Of a stretch of DNA of 64,000 nucleotides, positions 13,079 through 22,889 are shown piece by piece (the stretch's first letter is position 1; each line of letters begins with the position of its first letter). The translations under genes and the position numbers were made by a program. Under the pieces are notes generated by a model. The model saw only the letters and a list, made by a program, of their open reading frames with translations, did not search any database and was not told where the DNA came from. The DNA comes from Shinella sp. XGS7 (lineage in GTDB: Bacteria; Pseudomonadota; Gammaproteobacteria; Burkholderiales; Burkholderiaceae_C), in NCBI RefSeq assembly GCF_020535565.1, contig NZ_CP084758.1:4663001-4727000 (forward strand). The letters are read 5' to 3'.

Positions 13079-14359
13079 TTGTCAGTGGTAGCAGTGATCG
13101 GCCTGGGATACGTGGGCCTGCCCCTGGTGGTGGAGTTCGGCAAGCATATGCGCACCATCGGCTTCGACATTGCGGAGTCCAAGGTCCAGGCCTGCCAGCG
13201 CGGCACCGACCCCTCGCGCGAGCTTAGCGACGCGCAGATGGCCGCTGCGCCGCACGCCGTCTACACCGCCGACCCGGCCCTGCTGGCCGAGGCCGACATC
13301 ATCGTGGTGGCCGTGCCCACCCCGGTGGACGCGGCCCATATCCCCGACTTCCGCCCCCTGATCGGCTCCTCCACCAGCGTGGGCCGCCACATGAAGAAGG
13401 GCGCCATCGTGGTCTACGAGAGCACGGTCTACCCCGGCGCCACCGAGGAGGTCTGCATCCCCGTGCTGGAGCGCGAGTCCGGCATGAAGTGGAAGCAGGA
13501 CTTCTTCGTGGGCTACAGCCCCGAGCGCATCAACCCGGGCGACAAGGAACACACGCTCACCAAGATCCTGAAGATCGTCTCTGGCGACACGCCCGAGACC
13601 CTGGACAAGGTGGCCAAGCTCTACGAGACCATCGTGGAGCCAGGCGTGCACCGCGCCTCCAGCATCAAGACGGCCGAGGCCGCCAAGGTGATCGAGAACA
13701 CCCAGCGCGACCTGAACATCGCGCTGATGAACGAGCTGGCCATCATCTTCGACAAGATTGGCCTGGACACGACCGAGGTGCTGGAAGCCGCGGGCACCAA
13801 GTGGAACTTTCTGAAGTTCAAGCCGGGCCTGGTGGGCGGCCACTGCATCGGTGTGGATCCCTACTACCTGACCCACAAGGCCGATATGCTGGGCTACCAC
13901 CCCCAGGTGATCCTGGCGGGGCGGCGCATCAACGACGGCATGGGCAAGTTCATCGCCGAGCAGACCATCAAGCACATGATTGCCGCGGGCAGCTACATCA
14001 AGGGCGCCAAGGTGAATGTGCTGGGTCTGACCTTCAAGGAGAACTGCGGCGATCTGCGCAACTCCAAGGTGATCGACATCATCCGCGAGCTGCAGAGCTA
14101 TGGGGTGGAGGTCTTCGTGACCGACCCGCAGGCCGAGGCGCCCGAGGCCCTGCACGAGTACGGGGTGAAGCTGGTGGCCTGGGACGAGCTGCCGCGGGCG
14201 GACGCCATCGTGGCGGCGGTGGCGCACCGCGAGTTCGCGGACCTGAGCCTGGAAGACCTGGGCAAGAAGCTGGTGAAGAACGGCGCCTTCGTGGATGTGA
14301 AGGCGGCGTTTGACCAGCGCGCGCTCGCCGAGGCGGGCTACAAGGTCTGGCGCCTGTAA
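13079..14359 (+). CDS. tviB: UDP-N-acetylhexosamine dehydrogenase (TviB/WbpA family)
   Basis: 426 residues. It starts with a TTG at 13079, placed 8 nt after AGGG in a good Shine-Dalgarno stretch (AAGGGAGAG, 13067-13074). The Rossmann loop is VIGLGYVGLPL, and the catalytic cysteine is Cys256 in GGHCIGVDPYY, with Lys in LKFKPGLVGG. Segments YSPERINPGD and LTFKENCGDLRNSKV are typical of the TviB/WbpA branch, which oxidises UDP-GlcNAc or UDP-GalNAc to the uronic acid. With WecB encoded in the same locus, UDP-ManNAc is another possible substrate. The product would be an acidic HexNAcA donor for the EPS. Confidence 0.9.
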   Translation: MSVVAVIGLGYVGLPLVVEFGKHMRTIGFDIAESKVQACQRGTDPSRELSDAQMAAAPHAVYTADPALLAEADIIVVAVPTPVDAAHIPDFRPLIGSSTSVGRHMKKGAIVVYESTVYPGATEEVCIPVLERESGMKWKQDFFVGYSPERINPGDKEHTLTKILKIVSGDTPETLDKVAKLYETIVEPGVHRASSIKTAEAAKVIENTQRDLNIALMNELAIIFDKIGLDTTEVLEAAGTKWNFLKFKPGLVGGHCIGVDPYYLTHKADMLGYHPQVILAGRRINDGMGKFIAEQTIKHMIAAGSYIKGAKVNVLGLTFKENCGDLRNSKVIDIIRELQSYGVEVFVTDPQAEAPEALHEYGVKLVAWDELPRADAIVAAVAHREFADLSLEDLGKKLVKNGAFVDVKAAFDQRALAEAGYKVWRL

Positions 14360-14382
14360 AGTAGCGGCTGGAGCTCCGGCCC

Positions 14383-14419
14383 GACAAGCGCGGCAGCCCC
14401 AAGGGCTGCCGCGCTTGTC
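14383..14419 (+). terminator. Strong inverted repeat between tviB and rfbB (terminator or attenuator)
   Basis: A perfect 17-bp stem (14383-14399 with 14403-14419) with a 3-nt loop lies 23 nt after the tviB stop and 21 nt before rfbB. The plus-strand tail TCATTTC is a poor U tract, so it may be an attenuator or an mRNA-stabilising stem rather than a full stop. Confidence 0.6.
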
Positions 14420-14440
14420 TCATTTCAGAAAGTAGATGCA

Positions 14441-15526
14441 ATGACCATCCTCGTCACCGGCGGTGCCGGCTTCATCGGCAGCAATTTCGTGCTGGACTGG
14501 CTGGACTCGGCCGAGCACCGCGATGAGACGGTGGTGAATCTGGATGCCCTCACCTATGCGGGCAATCTGGAGAACCTTGCGGCGCTGGAGGGCAACCCGC
14601 GCCACATCTTCGTCAAGGGCGATATCTGTGACCGCGCCCTGATCGACCAACTGCTCGCCACGCACCAGCCGCGCGCCATCGTGCACTTCGCGGCCGAAAG
14701 CCATGTGGACCGCTCCATCCACGGCCCCGGCGCCTTCATGCGCACCAATGTGGAAGGCACGTTCACCCTGCTGGAAGCCGCTCGTGCCTACTGGGGCGCG
14801 CTGGAAGGCGAGGCCAAGGCCGCCTTCCGCTTCCACCATGTGTCCACGGATGAGGTCTATGGCTCGCTCAAGGCTGAGGATCCGCCCTTTGCCGAGACCC
14901 ATCCCTACGAGCCGAACAGTCCCTATTCTGCAAGCAAGGCGGCGTCTGACCATCTGGTGCGTGCCTATCACCACACCTACGGTCTGCCGGTCCTGACCAC
15001 CAATTGTTCCAACAATTACGGGCCCTACCATTTTCCGGAAAAGCTCATTCCCCTTTGCATCCGCAATGCGCTGGCGGGTCAGCCCCTGCCGGTTTATGGG
15101 GACGGTCAGCAGGTTCGCGACTGGCTCTATGTGAAAGACCATTGCTCCGCCATCCGCCGTGTGCTGGAAGCAGGCAAGGTTGGCGAGACCTACAACGTCG
15201 GCGGCTGGAACGAGAAGGCCAATCTCGACGTGGTCCATATCCTTTGCACAATCCTCGACGACCTGCGCCCGCGGACCGACGGCCTTTCCTATTCCACCCA
15301 GATCACCTTCGTGAAGGACCGGCCGGGTCATGATCGCCGCTATGCCATCGACGCCGGCAAGATCGAGCGGGAACTCGGCTGGCGTCCGGCCGAGACCTTT
15401 GCCACCGGCATCCGCAAGACCGTGGAGTGGTATCTGGCCAACCCGGGCTGGGCCGAGCGCGTGCAAAGCGGCGCCTACCGTGACTGGGTCTCCCAGCAGT
15501 ATGGGGGCGAGGCCCCCAAGGCCTGA
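14441..15526 (+). CDS. rfbB: dTDP-glucose 4,6-dehydratase (mosaic codon usage)
   Basis: 361 residues. It has the NAD loop GGAGFIGSN (residues 7-15), the catalytic triad Thr136-Asp137-Glu138 in VSTDEVYG, and Tyr162/Lys166 in YSASK, plus [18 protein letters not shown] and [10 protein letters not shown]. It makes dTDP-4-keto-6-deoxyglucose, the second step to dTDP-rhamnose. The middle of the gene, roughly 14905-15430, is unlike its flanks: it uses CTC and CTT for leucine, ATT, TTT, GTT and GGT, where the rest of the window is nearly all CTG, ATC, TTC, GTG and GGC. The reading frame and motifs stay intact across the switches. Confidence 0.97.
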   Translation: MTILVTGGAGFIGSNFVLDWLDSAEHRDETVVNLDALTYAGNLENLAALEGNPRHIFVKGDICDRALIDQLLATHQPRAIVHFAAESHVDRSIHGPGAFMRTNVEGTFTLLEAARAYWGALEGEAKAAFRFHHVSTDEVYGSLKAEDPPFAETHPYEPNSPYSASKAASDHLVRAYHHTYGLPVLTTNCSNNYGPYHFPEKLIPLCIRNALAGQPLPVYGDGQQVRDWLYVKDHCSAIRRVLEAGKVGETYNVGGWNEKANLDVVHILCTILDDLRPRTDGLSYSTQITFVKDRPGHDRRYAIDAGKIERELGWRPAETFATGIRKTVEWYLANPGWAERVQSGAYRDWVSQQYGGEAPKA

Positions 15527-15538
15527 GCGGACACGAGC

Positions 15539-16426
15539 ATGAGCCACAAGATCCTGCTGCTGGGCAAGAACGGCCAGCTGGGCTGGGAGCTGCAGCGTGC
15601 CCTGGCGCCACTGGGCGAGCTGATTACCCTGGACCGCCATGAGGGCGGTGACCTGGCCCAGCCCGACACGCTATGGGCCACGCTCAAGCACCATCGCCCC
15701 GACGTGATCGTCAATGCCGCGGCCTACACCGCCGTGGACAAGGCCGAGAGCGAGCCCGAGCTGGCCCTGCAGATCAATGCCCGCGCCCCGGGTCTGCTGG
15801 CCGAGTACGCTGCGGCTCAGAACGCCCTGCTGCTGCACTACAGCAGCGACTATGTGTTCGACGGCAGCCGCAGCGCGCCGCGCGACGAGGGCGCGGCCAC
15901 CGCGCCCTTGAGCGTCTACGGCCGCAGCAAGCTCGAGGGCGAGCAGGCCATTGCCGCCAGCGGCTGCCGCCACCTGATCCTGCGCACCAGCTGGGTCTAC
16001 GCCGCGCGCGGCGGCAACTTTGCCAAGACCATGCTGCGCCTGGCCGCCGAGCGCGAACAGCTCAAGGTGATCGCCGACCAGATCGGCGCCCCCACCGGCG
16101 CGGATCTGCTGGCCGATCTCAGCGCCCATATGCTGCGCACCACCCTGCAGCGTCCCGAGCTGGGGGGCCTGTACCACGCGGTGGCCGGCGGCGAGACCAG
16201 CTGGCACGCCTATGCCTGCCATGTGATCGAGTTCGCCCGCACCCGCGGCGTAGCCCTCAAGGTGGCGCCCGAGCAGGTGCTGGCCATTCCCACCACCGAC
16301 TACCCCACGCCCGCACGGCGCCCGCTGAACTCGCGCCTGGCCACCACCAAGCTCCAGCAGGCCTTTGGTCTGCGCCTGCCGCACTGGCAGCAGGGCGTGG
16401 AGCGCATGCTCAACGAAATTCTCTGA
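15539..16426 (+). CDS. rfbD: dTDP-4-dehydrorhamnose reductase
   Basis: 295 residues, usual length. NAD(P)H loop [10 protein letters not shown] at residues 9-18, substrate-region motifs [21 protein letters not shown], and the catalytic YGRSKLEGE followed by [17 protein letters not shown]. It reduces dTDP-4-keto-rhamnose to dTDP-rhamnose in the last step of the pathway. Codon usage is host-like throughout, although it sits between the two mosaic genes rfbB and rfbA. It follows rfbB by 12 bp in the same operon. Confidence 0.96.
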   Translation: MSHKILLLGKNGQLGWELQRALAPLGELITLDRHEGGDLAQPDTLWATLKHHRPDVIVNAAAYTAVDKAESEPELALQINARAPGLLAEYAAAQNALLLHYSSDYVFDGSRSAPRDEGAATAPLSVYGRSKLEGEQAIAASGCRHLILRTSWVYAARGGNFAKTMLRLAAEREQLKVIADQIGAPTGADLLADLSAHMLRTTLQRPELGGLYHAVAGGETSWHAYACHVIEFARTRGVALKVAPEQVLAIPTTDYPTPARRPLNSRLATTKLQQAFGLRLPHWQQGVERMLNEIL

Positions 16427-16437
16427 GGAAGACTCCC

Positions 16438-17322
16438 ATGACCAACCGCAAAGGTATCATTCTGGCCGGGGGGTCCGGCACACGGCTTCATCCGGCAACA
16501 CTCGCCATGTCGAAGCAGCTTCTGCCCGTCTACGACAAACCGATGATCTACTACCCGCTGACAACGCTGATGCTGGCGGGTATCCGCGATGTTCTGATCA
16601 TCTCCACCCCGCAGGATACGCCGCGCTTCCAAGCGCTTCTCGGCGAAGGCAGCCAGTGGGGCATCAATTTGTCCTATTGCGTACAACCGAGCCCGGATGG
16701 ATTGGCGCAAGCCTTCATACTCGGGCGCGATTTCATTGACGGTCATCCGAGTGCGCTGGTCCTGGGGGACAACATCTTCTACGGCCACGAGTTCAAGAAG
16801 CTGCTGCGCAGCGCATCGAGCCAGGGAAATGGCGCGACGGTGTTCGCCTATCACGTCACCGATCCCGAGCGTTACGGCGTGGTAGACTTCGACCAGGACC
16901 AGAAGGCTCTCTCTATCGAGGAAAAGCCGGAGCAGCCGAAATCGAATTATGCCGTAACAGGCCTCTATTTCTATGATGCGCAAGTGTGCGATATTGCTGC
17001 AGGGATCAAGCCCTCACCGCGCGGCGAGCTGGAAATCACCGACATCAACCGCCACTACCTGTCGCAAGGCGAGTTGAACGTCGAGATCATGGGGCGCGGT
17101 TACGCTTGGCTGGATACGGGCACGCATGATTCGCTGCTGGAGGCGAGCCACTACATCGCCACCATCGAAAAGCGCCAGGGCCTGCGTGTCGCCTGCCCCG
17201 AGGAAATCGCCTACCGCAGCGGCTGGATCACGGCCGAGCAGCTGGAGCGCCTGGCCCAGCCCATGCTCAAGAACGGCTATGGCCAGTACCTGATGAAACT
17301 GTTGAACGAGCGCGCCTTCTGA
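16438..17322 (+). CDS. rfbA: Glucose-1-phosphate thymidylyltransferase (mosaic codon usage)
   Basis: 294 residues from the ATG at 16438, which is preceded by GAGGAAG. It shows the nucleotidyltransferase signature [25 protein letters not shown], metal/substrate segments [11 protein letters not shown] and [20 protein letters not shown], and [15 protein letters not shown]. It makes dTDP-glucose, the first step to dTDP-rhamnose. From the start codon to about 17030 its codons are unlike the neighbourhood (CTT/CTC, ACA, GTA, CAA, AAA, TCG), and from there to the stop they are host-like. An intact frame is kept, so the protein should be functional. Confidence 0.97.
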   Translation: MTNRKGIILAGGSGTRLHPATLAMSKQLLPVYDKPMIYYPLTTLMLAGIRDVLIISTPQDTPRFQALLGEGSQWGINLSYCVQPSPDGLAQAFILGRDFIDGHPSALVLGDNIFYGHEFKKLLRSASSQGNGATVFAYHVTDPERYGVVDFDQDQKALSIEEKPEQPKSNYAVTGLYFYDAQVCDIAAGIKPSPRGELEITDINRHYLSQGELNVEIMGRGYAWLDTGTHDSLLEASHYIATIEKRQGLRVACPEEIAYRSGWITAEQLERLAQPMLKNGYGQYLMKLLNERAF

Positions 17323-17335
17323 GCGCGCCGGCCCC

Positions 17336-17890
17336 ATGCTCAAAATCACTCCCACCGCCCTGCCCGAAGTCCTGATCGTGGAGCCGCGCGTGTTCGGCGA
17401 CGCCCGCGGCTTCTTCACCGAAAGCTGGAACGAGCAGCGCTTCAACGAGACCACCGGCAACACCCTGCGCTTTGTGCAGGACAACCACTCGCGCTCCGCC
17501 CGTGGCGTGCTGCGCGGCCTGCATTACCAGCTCCCGCCCCATGCCCAGGGCAAGCTGGTGCGCTGCGTGGCCGGCGCCGTCTTCGATGTGGCGGTGGACC
17601 TGCGCAAGAGCAGCCCCAACTTCGGCAAATGGGTCGGCGTGGAGCTCACAGCCGACAACCATCGCCAGCTCTGGATCCCCCCGGGCTTTGCGCACGGCTT
17701 CCTGGTGCTGAGCGAGACGGCGGACTTCCTCTACAAGACCACCGACTACTACGCCCCGCAGGCCGAGGGCTGCGTGCGCTGGGACGACCCCGCCGTTGGC
17801 ATCGTGTGGCCCGAAACCGGCATCGCGCCGCTGCTGGCCGACAAGGACGCCCAGGCCCCCCTGCTGGCCCAGGCCGTGCATTTCGACTGA
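17336..17890 (+). CDS. rfbC: dTDP-4-dehydrorhamnose 3,5-epimerase
   Basis: 184 residues, usual length for RfbC. Cupin-type fold with the catalytic His63 in RGLHYQLPPHAQGKLVRC, the preceding FTESWNEQRFNE and QDNHSRS segments, DVAVDLRKSSPNFG, and the later WIPPGFAHGFLVLSE and KTTDYYAPQAEGCVRWDDP. It epimerises C3 and C5 of dTDP-4-keto-6-deoxyglucose. With rfbB, rfbD and rfbA immediately upstream the dTDP-rhamnose pathway is complete in the locus. It is the last gene of the plus-strand EPS arm. Confidence 0.96.
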   Translation: MLKITPTALPEVLIVEPRVFGDARGFFTESWNEQRFNETTGNTLRFVQDNHSRSARGVLRGLHYQLPPHAQGKLVRCVAGAVFDVAVDLRKSSPNFGKWVGVELTADNHRQLWIPPGFAHGFLVLSETADFLYKTTDYYAPQAEGCVRWDDPAVGIVWPETGIAPLLADKDAQAPLLAQAVHFD

Positions 17891-17910
17891 AGCGCGCCAC
17901 AGCCGCCCAT

Positions 17911-17934
17911 GAAAAACGCGGCCTCGGCCGCGTT
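17911..17934 (-). terminator. Terminator between rfbC and ugd
   Basis: A perfect 9-bp stem AACGCGGCC/GGCCGCGTT (17915-17934) with a 2-nt loop as drawn (in practice about 4 nt). On the minus strand it continues into TTT, so it should end the epimerase-ugd transcript, and it may also stop plus-strand reads out of rfbC. Confidence 0.7.
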
Positions 17935-17961
17935 GTGCTTTCTGGGATCGCGGGGGCGGGC

Positions 17962-19293
17962 TCAGGCCGCCGTGCCGCGGCCGATGCCGTGGTGCTCGAT
18001 GCCCAGGCTCTTCATCAGGCCCGGCTCGTAGAGATTGCGGCCGTCAAAGACCAGCGGGTTCTTGAGCTGCGCCTTGATGGCATCGAAGTCCGGCGTGCGG
18101 AACTCCTTCCACTCGGTCACCACCAGCAGGGCATCGGCGCCAGGCAGGGCCGCCTCGGCCCGCGCCACGAAGCTCACACCCTCGCGTCCGGCCAGCAGGC
18201 GCTGCGCCTCCTGGCTCGCCACCGGGTCATAGGCGCTGAGCGTGGCGCCGCGGCGCAGCAGCTCGTCGATGACCACCAGGGACGGCGCCTCGCGCATATC
18301 GTCGGTATTGGGCTTGAAGGCCAGACCCCAGAGCGCGAAGTGGCGACCCGCCAGGTCCTCGCCGAAGCGCGCCACCACCTTGTCGGCCAGCACCCGCTTC
18401 TGGCGCTCATTGGCCGCCTCCACGGCGGAGAGCACCAGCAGCTCCTGCCCCTGCTCCTGCCCCGTGCGCACCAGGGCCTTCACATCCTTGGGGAAGCAGG
18501 AGCCGCCATAGCCCGCCCCCGCATAGAGGAACTGGTAGCCGATGCGCGGATCGCTGCCGATGCCGCGGCGCACCAGTTCGATGTCCGCGCCCACCTTCTC
18601 GGCCAGCAGGGCCAGCTCGTTCATGAAGCTGATGCGCGTGGCCAACATGGCATTGGCCGCGTACTTGGTGAACTCGGCGCTGCGCACGTCCATCACCATC
18701 AGCCGGTCGTTGTTGCGGTTGAAGGGCGCGTAGAGCGCGCGCATCATCAGCGTGGCCTGCTCATCGTCCGAGCCCACGATGATGCGGTCCGGCCGCATGA
18801 AGTCCTCCACCGCCGCGCCCTCCTTGAGGAACTCGGGGTTGGAGACCACGGCATAGCCCACGGCGGCGCCGCGGCGTGCCAGCTCATCGGCAATGGCGGC
18901 GCGCACCTTGTCGGCCGTGCCCACGGGCACCGTGCTCTTGTCCACGATGACCTTGTAGTCCGTCATGCGCTGGCCGATGGAGCGGGCCGCGGCCAGCACG
19001 TACTGCAGGTCGGCCGAGCCATCCTCGTCCGGCGGCGTGCCCACGCCGATGAAGAGGATGGTGCCGTGTTGCACGGCCCGGTCCACATCGGTGGTGAACT
19101 GCAGGCGCCCCGCCGCCACATTGCGGCGCACCACCTCCAGCAGGCCAGGCTCGTGGATGGGGATCTCGCCCGCATTGAGCACCGCGATCTTGTCCGGATT
19201 CACATCCAGGCAGACCACATGGTTGCCCATCTCGGCCAGGCAGGCCCCGGTGACCAGGCCCACATAACCGGTGCCGATGGCGGTGACTTTCAT
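17962..19293 (-). CDS. ugd: UDP-glucose 6-dehydrogenase
   Basis: 443 residues. Rossmann loop [20 protein letters not shown] at the N-terminus, then [48 protein letters not shown], and the catalytic Cys266 in [17 protein letters not shown]. Lower part [18 protein letters not shown] is typical. It oxidises UDP-Glc to UDP-GlcA in the cytoplasm. It lies 58 bp downstream of the UDP-glucuronate 4-epimerase gene on the same strand, so the pair could supply both UDP-GlcA and UDP-GalA to the EPS. Confidence 0.96.
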   Translation of the reverse strand: MKVTAIGTGYVGLVTGACLAEMGNHVVCLDVNPDKIAVLNAGEIPIHEPGLLEVVRRNVAAGRLQFTTDVDRAVQHGTILFIGVGTPPDEDGSADLQYVLAAARSIGQRMTDYKVIVDKSTVPVGTADKVRAAIADELARRGAAVGYAVVSNPEFLKEGAAVEDFMRPDRIIVGSDDEQATLMMRALYAPFNRNNDRLMVMDVRSAEFTKYAANAMLATRISFMNELALLAEKVGADIELVRRGIGSDPRIGYQFLYAGAGYGGSCFPKDVKALVRTGQEQGQELLVLSAVEAANERQKRVLADKVVARFGEDLAGRHFALWGLAFKPNTDDMREAPSLVVIDELLRRGATLSAYDPVASQEAQRLLAGREGVSFVARAEAALPGADALLVVTEWKEFRTPDFDAIKAQLKNPLVFDGRNLYEPGLMKSLGIEHHGIGRGTAA

Positions 19294-19351
19294 GGTGGCG
19301 GCTTCTTCTTCTCGCTGCTGTCCTCAGGGGACGGAAGCCGCCATTGTGCGA

Positions 19352-20359
19352 TCAGTTTTTGAAGTATTCGCGATACCAGGCCACGAAGCGCCCGATGCCC
19401 TCCTCCACCGGCATCGCCGGGCGGAAGTCGGTCCAGGCCGCCAACTCCTCCACATCGGCGTGGGTGGCCGGCACATCGCCGTCCTGCAGGGGCATGAAGT
19501 TCTTCTCGGCGGTCTTGCCCACGGCCTTCTCGATGGCCTCGATAAAGGCCATCAACGGCGTCGGATTGTGGTTGCCGATATTGAACACACGGTAAGGGGC
19601 GTTCGAGCGCGCCGGATCGGCCAGCACCGGATCGTAGGCCGCGTCGGGCGTGGCCACCCGGTCCAGGGTGCGCACCACGCCTTCGGCGATGTCGTCGATG
19701 TAGGTGAAGTCGCGCACCATCTTGCCGTGGTTGAACACGTCGATGGGCCGCCCCTCGATGATGGCCTTGGTGAACAGGAAGAGCGCCATGTCCGGCCGGC
19801 CCCAGGGGCCGTACACCGTGAAGAAGCGCAGGCCCGTGGTGGGCAGGCCGAAGAGATGGCTGTAGGTGTGGGCCATCAGCTCATTGGCCTTCTTGGTGGC
19901 CGCATACAGGCTCACCGGGTGGTCCACGCCGTGATGCTCGCTGAAAGGCATGCGGGTGTTGCCGCCATACACGCTGGAGCTGGAGGCATACACCAGGTGC
20001 GCCACGCCGTTGTGGCGGCAGCCTTCCAGGATGTTGGTGAAGCCCGAGATATTGCTCTCGATATAGGCATGCGGATTCACCAGCGAGTAGCGCACACCGG
20101 CCTGCGCGGCCAGATGCACCACGCGGTCGAACTGGTGCTGCTTGAACAGCGCCTCCATGCCCGCGCGGTCTGCCACATCCAGCTTCACGAACTCGAAGCC
20201 CGGCTTGCCCGTCAGGCGGGCCAGGCGGTCATGCTTGAGCTGGGGGTCGTAGTAATCGTTCAGATTGTCCAGGCCCACCACCTGGTCGCCACGGGCGAGC
20301 AGGATCTGGCTGACATGCATGCCGATGAAGCCGGCCGCGCCGGTGACGAGTACCTTCAC
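19352..20359 (-). CDS. NAD-dependent epimerase, probable UDP-glucuronate 4-epimerase
   Basis: 335 residues. NAD loop [10 protein letters not shown], then [31 protein letters not shown], the Ser region [11 protein letters not shown], and catalytic Tyr/Lys in [10 protein letters not shown]. The segments [21 protein letters not shown] and [19 protein letters not shown] are shared by the bacterial UDP-GlcA 4-epimerases (LspL/Cap1J type). The product would be UDP-galacturonate. Its neighbour ugd makes the substrate, supporting the assignment. Other UDP-sugar epimerase activities cannot be excluded from sequence alone. Confidence 0.88.
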   Translation of the reverse strand: MKVLVTGAAGFIGMHVSQILLARGDQVVGLDNLNDYYDPQLKHDRLARLTGKPGFEFVKLDVADRAGMEALFKQHQFDRVVHLAAQAGVRYSLVNPHAYIESNISGFTNILEGCRHNGVAHLVYASSSSVYGGNTRMPFSEHHGVDHPVSLYAATKKANELMAHTYSHLFGLPTTGLRFFTVYGPWGRPDMALFLFTKAIIEGRPIDVFNHGKMVRDFTYIDDIAEGVVRTLDRVATPDAAYDPVLADPARSNAPYRVFNIGNHNPTPLMAFIEAIEKAVGKTAEKNFMPLQDGDVPATHADVEELAAWTDFRPAMPVEEGIGRFVAWYREYFKN

Positions 20360-20640
20360 TGTCTCTCCGAGTTGTTGCGCCGCCGGCCCCTGGGCCCGCG
20401 GTCATCGTGACACCACCTGCTCGCGATTGTCCACGAGCCATCCGGTCCCGGTCCGGAATTGAGCCCCCGAGGGCCCTGAGCTCCCCCCTGACCAGGGGGC
20501 GCCCACCGCACTGACAAGAAACTGTCGCACGGCCTGCCTAGCATCAGACACATTTCTTAACAATGGCAACCACATGCCTTGGAGCGCTGCAAGCCCCACA
20601 CACAAAGACAAGGGCGCAGCCATCTGACCGGGAGGGATGT

Positions 20641-21552
20641 ATGAGTTTGGTGCAGTTGGGGCTCCCCTGGGGCCTGCCGGCGCTTGGCGACAGCAAGATG
20701 TCGCGCCTCAGACGCTGGCTGCGCAGCCGGTACGCGATCATCACCACGCGCTCCACGCGGGCACTGAAAGCACTGCCGATCTATGTGAACCAGGTCTGCG
20801 CGGCCATTCCCGCGGACCGGCTTTACCACCTCAGCCGTCGAGACTATCTCTGCAATGGGCTGAGCTTCAAGCAACGTTCCGACGCCTTTGTCCACCACCT
20901 CTGCGTCGACCAGGGTCATATGACGGCCGAGTTCCGCGACGCGCTCTATCTCGGCCCCGGACTGGAGCTCTGGCATTGCGAGCACAACGACCGCCGCTAC
21001 AGCATCCGGCTGTTCCGTGCCGTCCACGCCATCAACGAGGGCGAGCTCAAGATCGCGCTCCTGGTCGGCGCCGAGCCTCTGCACACCATAGGCTTCAGCT
21101 GGATGCCGCCAGGCCTGAATCCTGATCGCTCCGGGGGGCTCGCCCCCTTCGTGGTCCGCACCCAGGGACGCTGGCGGGTGGACACCGGCCCCCAGGAGGA
21201 GTTCGAGCAGGACTTTCCCCACAACTCGCCCTCCTACTTCTGCTACGCCGCCATGCAGGGCATTGCGCTGGCCGTGGGCGCCGATCATGTCTACGCGGTG
21301 TGCGGTCAGCGCCAGGCCTGCTACAAGGGCGAGACCACCGCTCATTTCGTGCGAGCCTACGACGGCTTCTGGGAAGCCCTGGGCGGGCAGCAGGCCTCCG
21401 AGCTGTGCTTCAGGATCCCGACCCCCTTTCCGCTCAAGCCGCTCTCGGAAGTCTCGACCAAGCACCGCAAGCGCTCGGCCACCCGTCGCGCGCACTGGCA
21501 GTCCATCGAAACCGCGGTGAGATCGGCATTCGCCCAAGGCTGGCGCCCCTGA
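20641..21552 (+). CDS. VirK/YbjX family protein (DUF535)
   Basis: 303 residues from the ATG at 20641, chosen because GGAGGG (20631-20636) stands just before it; an in-frame ATG at 20563 would add 26 residues without family character. Family-like segments are YSIRLFRAVHAINEGELKIALLVG, HNSPSYFCYAAMQGIALAVGADHVYAV and, near the end, CYKGETTAHFVRAYDGFWEALGGQ. DUF535 proteins are cytoplasmic proteins of unknown activity; VirK of Shigella and YbjX/Mig-14-linked proteins affect surface virulence factors and peptide resistance. Here the gene stands alone between the epimerase (divergent) and wecB inside the EPS locus. A role in the cell envelope is inference. Confidence 0.8.
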   Translation: MSLVQLGLPWGLPALGDSKMSRLRRWLRSRYAIITTRSTRALKALPIYVNQVCAAIPADRLYHLSRRDYLCNGLSFKQRSDAFVHHLCVDQGHMTAEFRDALYLGPGLELWHCEHNDRRYSIRLFRAVHAINEGELKIALLVGAEPLHTIGFSWMPPGLNPDRSGGLAPFVVRTQGRWRVDTGPQEEFEQDFPHNSPSYFCYAAMQGIALAVGADHVYAVCGQRQACYKGETTAHFVRAYDGFWEALGGQQASELCFRIPTPFPLKPLSEVSTKHRKRSATRRAHWQSIETAVRSAFAQGWRP

Positions 21553-21779
21553 AACCGGCGCTGGCGAAGGGCTGGAGGACCGATACGGCCCTGTCACAGC
21601 GGCGTCTCATCGAGCTGACACGCTCTCGTCGCCCTCCGCCCCCGACCCGGCCACGTACATGAATCCAGTTACCTGATGGAAGCAGCGCTTGAGGGGGTGG
21701 TCGAGATTTCACACCTAGAATTTGCCCTCTCAGGCGAGGCCACTCTCAGCACCGCCGGCTTGTCTATTCAAGAAAACCC

Positions 21780-22889
21780 ATGCAAAAGCCGACCATCCAC
21801 CTGATCGCGGGCGCACGCCCCAACTTCATGAAGATCGCGCCCATCGTGCGCGCGCTGCAGGCGGATGGCCGCCTGGCCTGGAAGATCGTGCACACCGGCC
21901 AGCACTACGACCGCGATATGAACGAGGTGTTCTTCGAGGAGCTGGGCATCCCTGCTCCCGATGTGCGCCTGGGCTGCGGCGGCGGTAGCCATGCCGAGCA
22001 GACCGGCAAGATCATGCAGGCCTACGAACAGCTCTGCGCCGCCGAGAAGCCCGATGCCTGCCTGGTGGTGGGCGACGTCAACTCCACCCTGGCCTGCTCC
22101 ATCGTGGCCAAGAAGGCCGGCATTCCCGTGGCCCATGTGGAAGCCGGCCTGCGCAGCGGCGATATGAGCATGCCCGAGGAGATCAACCGCCTGGTGACGG
22201 ACGCCATCACCGACTGGTTCTTCGTCACCGAGCCCAGCGCCCTGGCCCACCTCAAGCACGAGGGCAAGGCCGACGAAGTGGTCTTCGACGTGGGCCATGT
22301 GATGGCCGACAACGTGCTCTACCAGGCCAACAAGCTCAGCGGCATGAGCGACACCAGCGGCTTTGAAACCGACGCCTTCAAGCGCTCCCATCCCCGCTAC
22401 TGCGTCGTCACCCTGCACCGCCCCAGCAATGTGGACAGCGCCGAATCCCTGCAGCGCGTGGCCCAGGTGCTGCGCGCCGTGGCGGCCGAGATTCCCATCG
22501 TCTTCCCGGTGCACCCGCGCACCCGCGCCAATATCGAAAAGCACGGCATTGAGCTGGGCGCCAACATCACCCTGCTGGGCCCCCAGGCCTATATGTCCTT
22601 CCTGCACCTCTGGAAGGACGCCGCCCTGGTGCTCACTGACAGCGGCGGCCTGCAGGAGGAAACCACCGCCCTGGGCGTGCCCTGCGTCACCATGCGCGAA
22701 AACACCGAGCGCCCCATCACCGTCGATGAAGGCAGCAATGTGCTGGCCGGCACCCAGCCCGAGAACGTGATCGCTGCCAGCCTGGCCGTGCTGCGCGGCG
22801 AAGGCAAGCGCGGTCGCCGCCCCGCCCTGTGGGACGGCCGCGCCGCCGAGCGCATCGTGAACCTGCTGGCCCAGAAGCTGCTGGCATGA
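21780..22889 (+). CDS. wecB: UDP-N-acetylglucosamine 2-epimerase (non-hydrolysing)
   Basis: 369 residues, usual WecB length. Signature segments IAGARPNFMKIAPIVRAL, TGQHYDRDMNEVFFEELGIPAPDVRLG, VVGDVNSTLACSIVAKK, VAHVEAGLRSGDMSMPEEINR, VTLHRPSNVD and the C-terminal DSGGLQEETTALGVPCVTMRENTERPIT. It converts UDP-GlcNAc to UDP-ManNAc in the cytoplasm. It starts the central plus-strand cluster and overlaps the start of the WecG/TagA gene by 4 bp (ATGA), so ManNAc donor supply and transfer are coupled. Confidence 0.97.
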   Translation: MQKPTIHLIAGARPNFMKIAPIVRALQADGRLAWKIVHTGQHYDRDMNEVFFEELGIPAPDVRLGCGGGSHAEQTGKIMQAYEQLCAAEKPDACLVVGDVNSTLACSIVAKKAGIPVAHVEAGLRSGDMSMPEEINRLVTDAITDWFFVTEPSALAHLKHEGKADEVVFDVGHVMADNVLYQANKLSGMSDTSGFETDAFKRSHPRYCVVTLHRPSNVDSAESLQRVAQVLRAVAAEIPIVFPVHPRTRANIEKHGIELGANITLLGPQAYMSFLHLWKDAALVLTDSGGLQEETTALGVPCVTMRENTERPITVDEGSNVLAGTQPENVIAASLAVLRGEGKRGRRPALWDGRAAERIVNLLAQKLLA

